A stretch of DNA of 64,000 nucleotides, from contig NZ_BROH01000011.1 in the NCBI RefSeq assembly GCF_027923545.1, forward strand, positions 62,001 through 126,000. Reading direction: 5' to 3'. The notes beneath the pieces are model-generated. The model had not been told where the DNA came from. It did not search any database and saw nothing but the letters and a program-made list of their open reading frames with translations. Source of the DNA: Sinisalibacter aestuarii (GTDB taxonomy: Bacteria; Pseudomonadota; Alphaproteobacteria; Rhodobacterales; Rhodobacteraceae). The position numbers and the translations under genes are program-made. Below, piece by piece: positions 62,961 to 64,000 of the stretch (the first letter of the stretch is position 1; every line of letters begins with the position of its first letter).

Positions 62961-64000
62961 TCCGCCGCCACCTCGGCCGCTTTCAGCTCGGCCTCGATCT
63001 GGCCTTTTGCCGCGCGGGTGAGCATCTGCCGCAGACGGCTGACGCCCAGATCGTGCTGGTAGAGCATTTCGCGCCGGCGGGCATCGTCGGGCATGCCTTC
63101 GAGCATCACCCGGTCTTGTTCCAGAACGTTCCAGTGGTTCTCTTCAAGCTGGGCGCGGTAGAGGAAGCGCCAGCTTTCGCGCGCAATGCCCTCGACCTCG
63201 CGCAGCCGCCAGAAGAAGACCTTGGTGGTGTGCTCGTCGACCGGCTGGACAAAGCCCACGATGCGCATGAAGCTGCCGGGCCCCGCCGCCGGCGGATAGG
63301 GAATATCGAGGAAGCAGAACATGTCGCCCGCATGAACCTCGAATTCCGACCAGTCGAAGTTTTCACCCACCTGGCCGACGCGCTCGACGCGGAAGCCATG
63401 CTCGGTCTTGTCGAGCTTCATCAGATCCTGCTTCGAGCCATAGGCCAGCGTGAAGCTTTCGGCATGCAGATAGCAGCCGTGCATCGGGTCGGCGAGGTTG
63501 TCGAGCGCGTAGCGGTAGTTGGTTTCCCACACCGAGGTGCAGAGGAAGCCGGTCCAGCTGTCGCTCACCAGTTCCTTCGGCATGACGAGTTCCGGCGCGT
63601 CCGGCTTGTCGAGCGAGGGGACATAGACGAACACCGCGTCATTGCGCTCGGTCACCTCGTAGGAGGTCAGCGCCTTGCGCCCTTCCAGCGCGCAATCGGG
63701 CATCGCGGGCACCTGCTCGACCACGCCGTCGCCATTGACGACCACGCCGTGATACCGGCAGGCGATGTTGCCGCCATGAACCTCGCCATAGCTCAGCGGC
63801 GCGCCACGATGGGGGCAGAAATCCTCAAGGCAGCGGATCTTGCCCGAGCCGTCGCGCCACAGCACGATCTTTTCGCCCAGAAGCCGGGTGCCGTAGGGCC
63901 GCGAGGTCTTGATCTCGACCGATTTGGCCACCGGATACCACTGGCCGCGCAGGCCCTCGTTCACCCGTTTTTCGATCAGCGATTTCTTGTCGATTGCGGT
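62957..64000 (-). CDS. Rieske non-heme iron oxygenase, alpha subunit (5' end outside window)
   Basis: At least 347 residues are seen; the frame stays open to the right edge (TAIDKKSLIEKRVNEGLRGQWYP), so the true start lies just beyond it. The Rieske [2Fe-2S] site is CPHRGAPLSYGEVHGGN with ACRYHG (C-x-H-x17-C-x2-H). The mononuclear iron site shows NLADPMHGCYLH, with two histidines five apart, and an acid in QDRVML as the distant ligand. It belongs to the phthalate-, vanillate- and carbazole-type group of single-subunit oxygenases. It is the first visible gene of the catabolic operon. No ferredoxin gene is in view, but a flavodoxin/reductase pair lies downstream. Confidence 0.93.
   Translation of the reverse strand, partial: TAIDKKSLIEKRVNEGLRGQWYPVAKSVEIKTSRPYGTRLLGEKIVLWRDGSGKIRCLEDFCPHRGAPLSYGEVHGGNIACRYHGVVVNGDGVVEQVPAMPDCALEGRKALTSYEVTERNDAVFVYVPSLDKPDAPELVMPKELVSDSWTGFLCTSVWETNYRYALDNLADPMHGCYLHAESFTLAYGSKQDLMKLDKTEHGFRVERVGQVGENFDWSEFEVHAGDMFCFLDIPYPPAAGPGSFMRIVGFVQPVDEHTTKVFFWRLREVEGIARESWRFLYRAQLEENHWNVLEQDRVMLEGMPDDARRREMLYQHDLGVSRLRQMLTRAAKGQIEAELKAAEVAAE

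Noticed and set aside
1-64000. CRISPR arrays, rRNA, tRNA, integrases or insertion-sequence transposases
   Set aside because: None was seen on either strand; the only mobile-like signals are the small repeats listed above.

Overview
The window is high-GC, gene-dense chromosomal DNA from an alphaproteobacterium, most likely a member of the Rhodobacteraceae/Paracoccaceae. The reasons are the gene neighbourhoods typical of that group (ffh, chorismate mutase, rpsP, rimM, trmD, rplS, rpmE; rsmI-yraN-gshB beside a PBP-activator lipoprotein; glnD-murJ; nfu-tsaB-rimI), a MipZ ATPase, and form I RuBisCO of the green (IA) type with cbbQ and cbbO. No rRNA, tRNA, CRISPR array, integrase or transposase was found. 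Both edges cut genes: the left edge lies inside cbbL and the right edge inside a Rieske oxygenase gene.

Layout. Bases 1-5001 hold a CO2-fixation operon on the + strand: cbbL (3' end), cbbS, the AAA+ activase cbbQ, its VWA partner cbbO, and two small genes of unknown function. Bases 5094-8840 hold an RND/MMPL-type membrane exporter with a small exported partner, then an isolated HNH nuclease. Bases 8841-13964 hold a dimethylglycine/sarcosine dehydrogenase-like flavoprotein and a three-gene operon (haloacid dehalogenase-like, alpha/beta hydrolase, threonine/serine dehydratase). Bases 15276-23870 are the SRP/ribosomal-protein block, expanded by three tandem GNAT genes and by a sulfotransferase-like gene plus a membrane-protein gene between rimM and trmD. 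Bases 24004-46155 are mostly housekeeping: mipZ, cobU and a CobC-like phosphatase, comM, gshB, rsmI, glnD, murJ, trpS, ilvE, a prephenate dehydrogenase, a universal stress protein, nfu-tsaB-rimI and purine nucleoside phosphorylase. Bases 46253-49997 hold two tandem TSUP anion transporters, a TIGR02186-like protein and mnmH.

The right end (about 53355-64000, - strand) is a tightly coupled catabolic operon. In transcription order it encodes a Rieske oxygenase, an SDR, an alpha/beta hydrolase, a type I extradiol-dioxygenase-like VOC protein, a second SDR that lacks the usual catalytic residues, a ThDP enzyme, an aspartate-dehydrogenase-like protein, an aldehyde dehydrogenase, an adrenodoxin-reductase-type flavoprotein, a flavodoxin and a pentapeptide-repeat protein. 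An IclR regulator gene converges on it. The first four products match the logic of aromatic meta-cleavage (hydroxylate, dehydrogenate, ring-cleave, hydrolyse), and the flavodoxin/reductase pair looks like the oxygenase's electron supply. The substrate cannot be read from the sequence. This is the best candidate for an undescribed system here.

Other points of interest are a 37-bp duplication of the trpS 3' end around a REP-like palindrome pair, a rhomboid homologue without its catalytic residues, twin TTCGAA-centred palindromes between cbbQ and cbbO, and TTAA half-sites upstream of comM.
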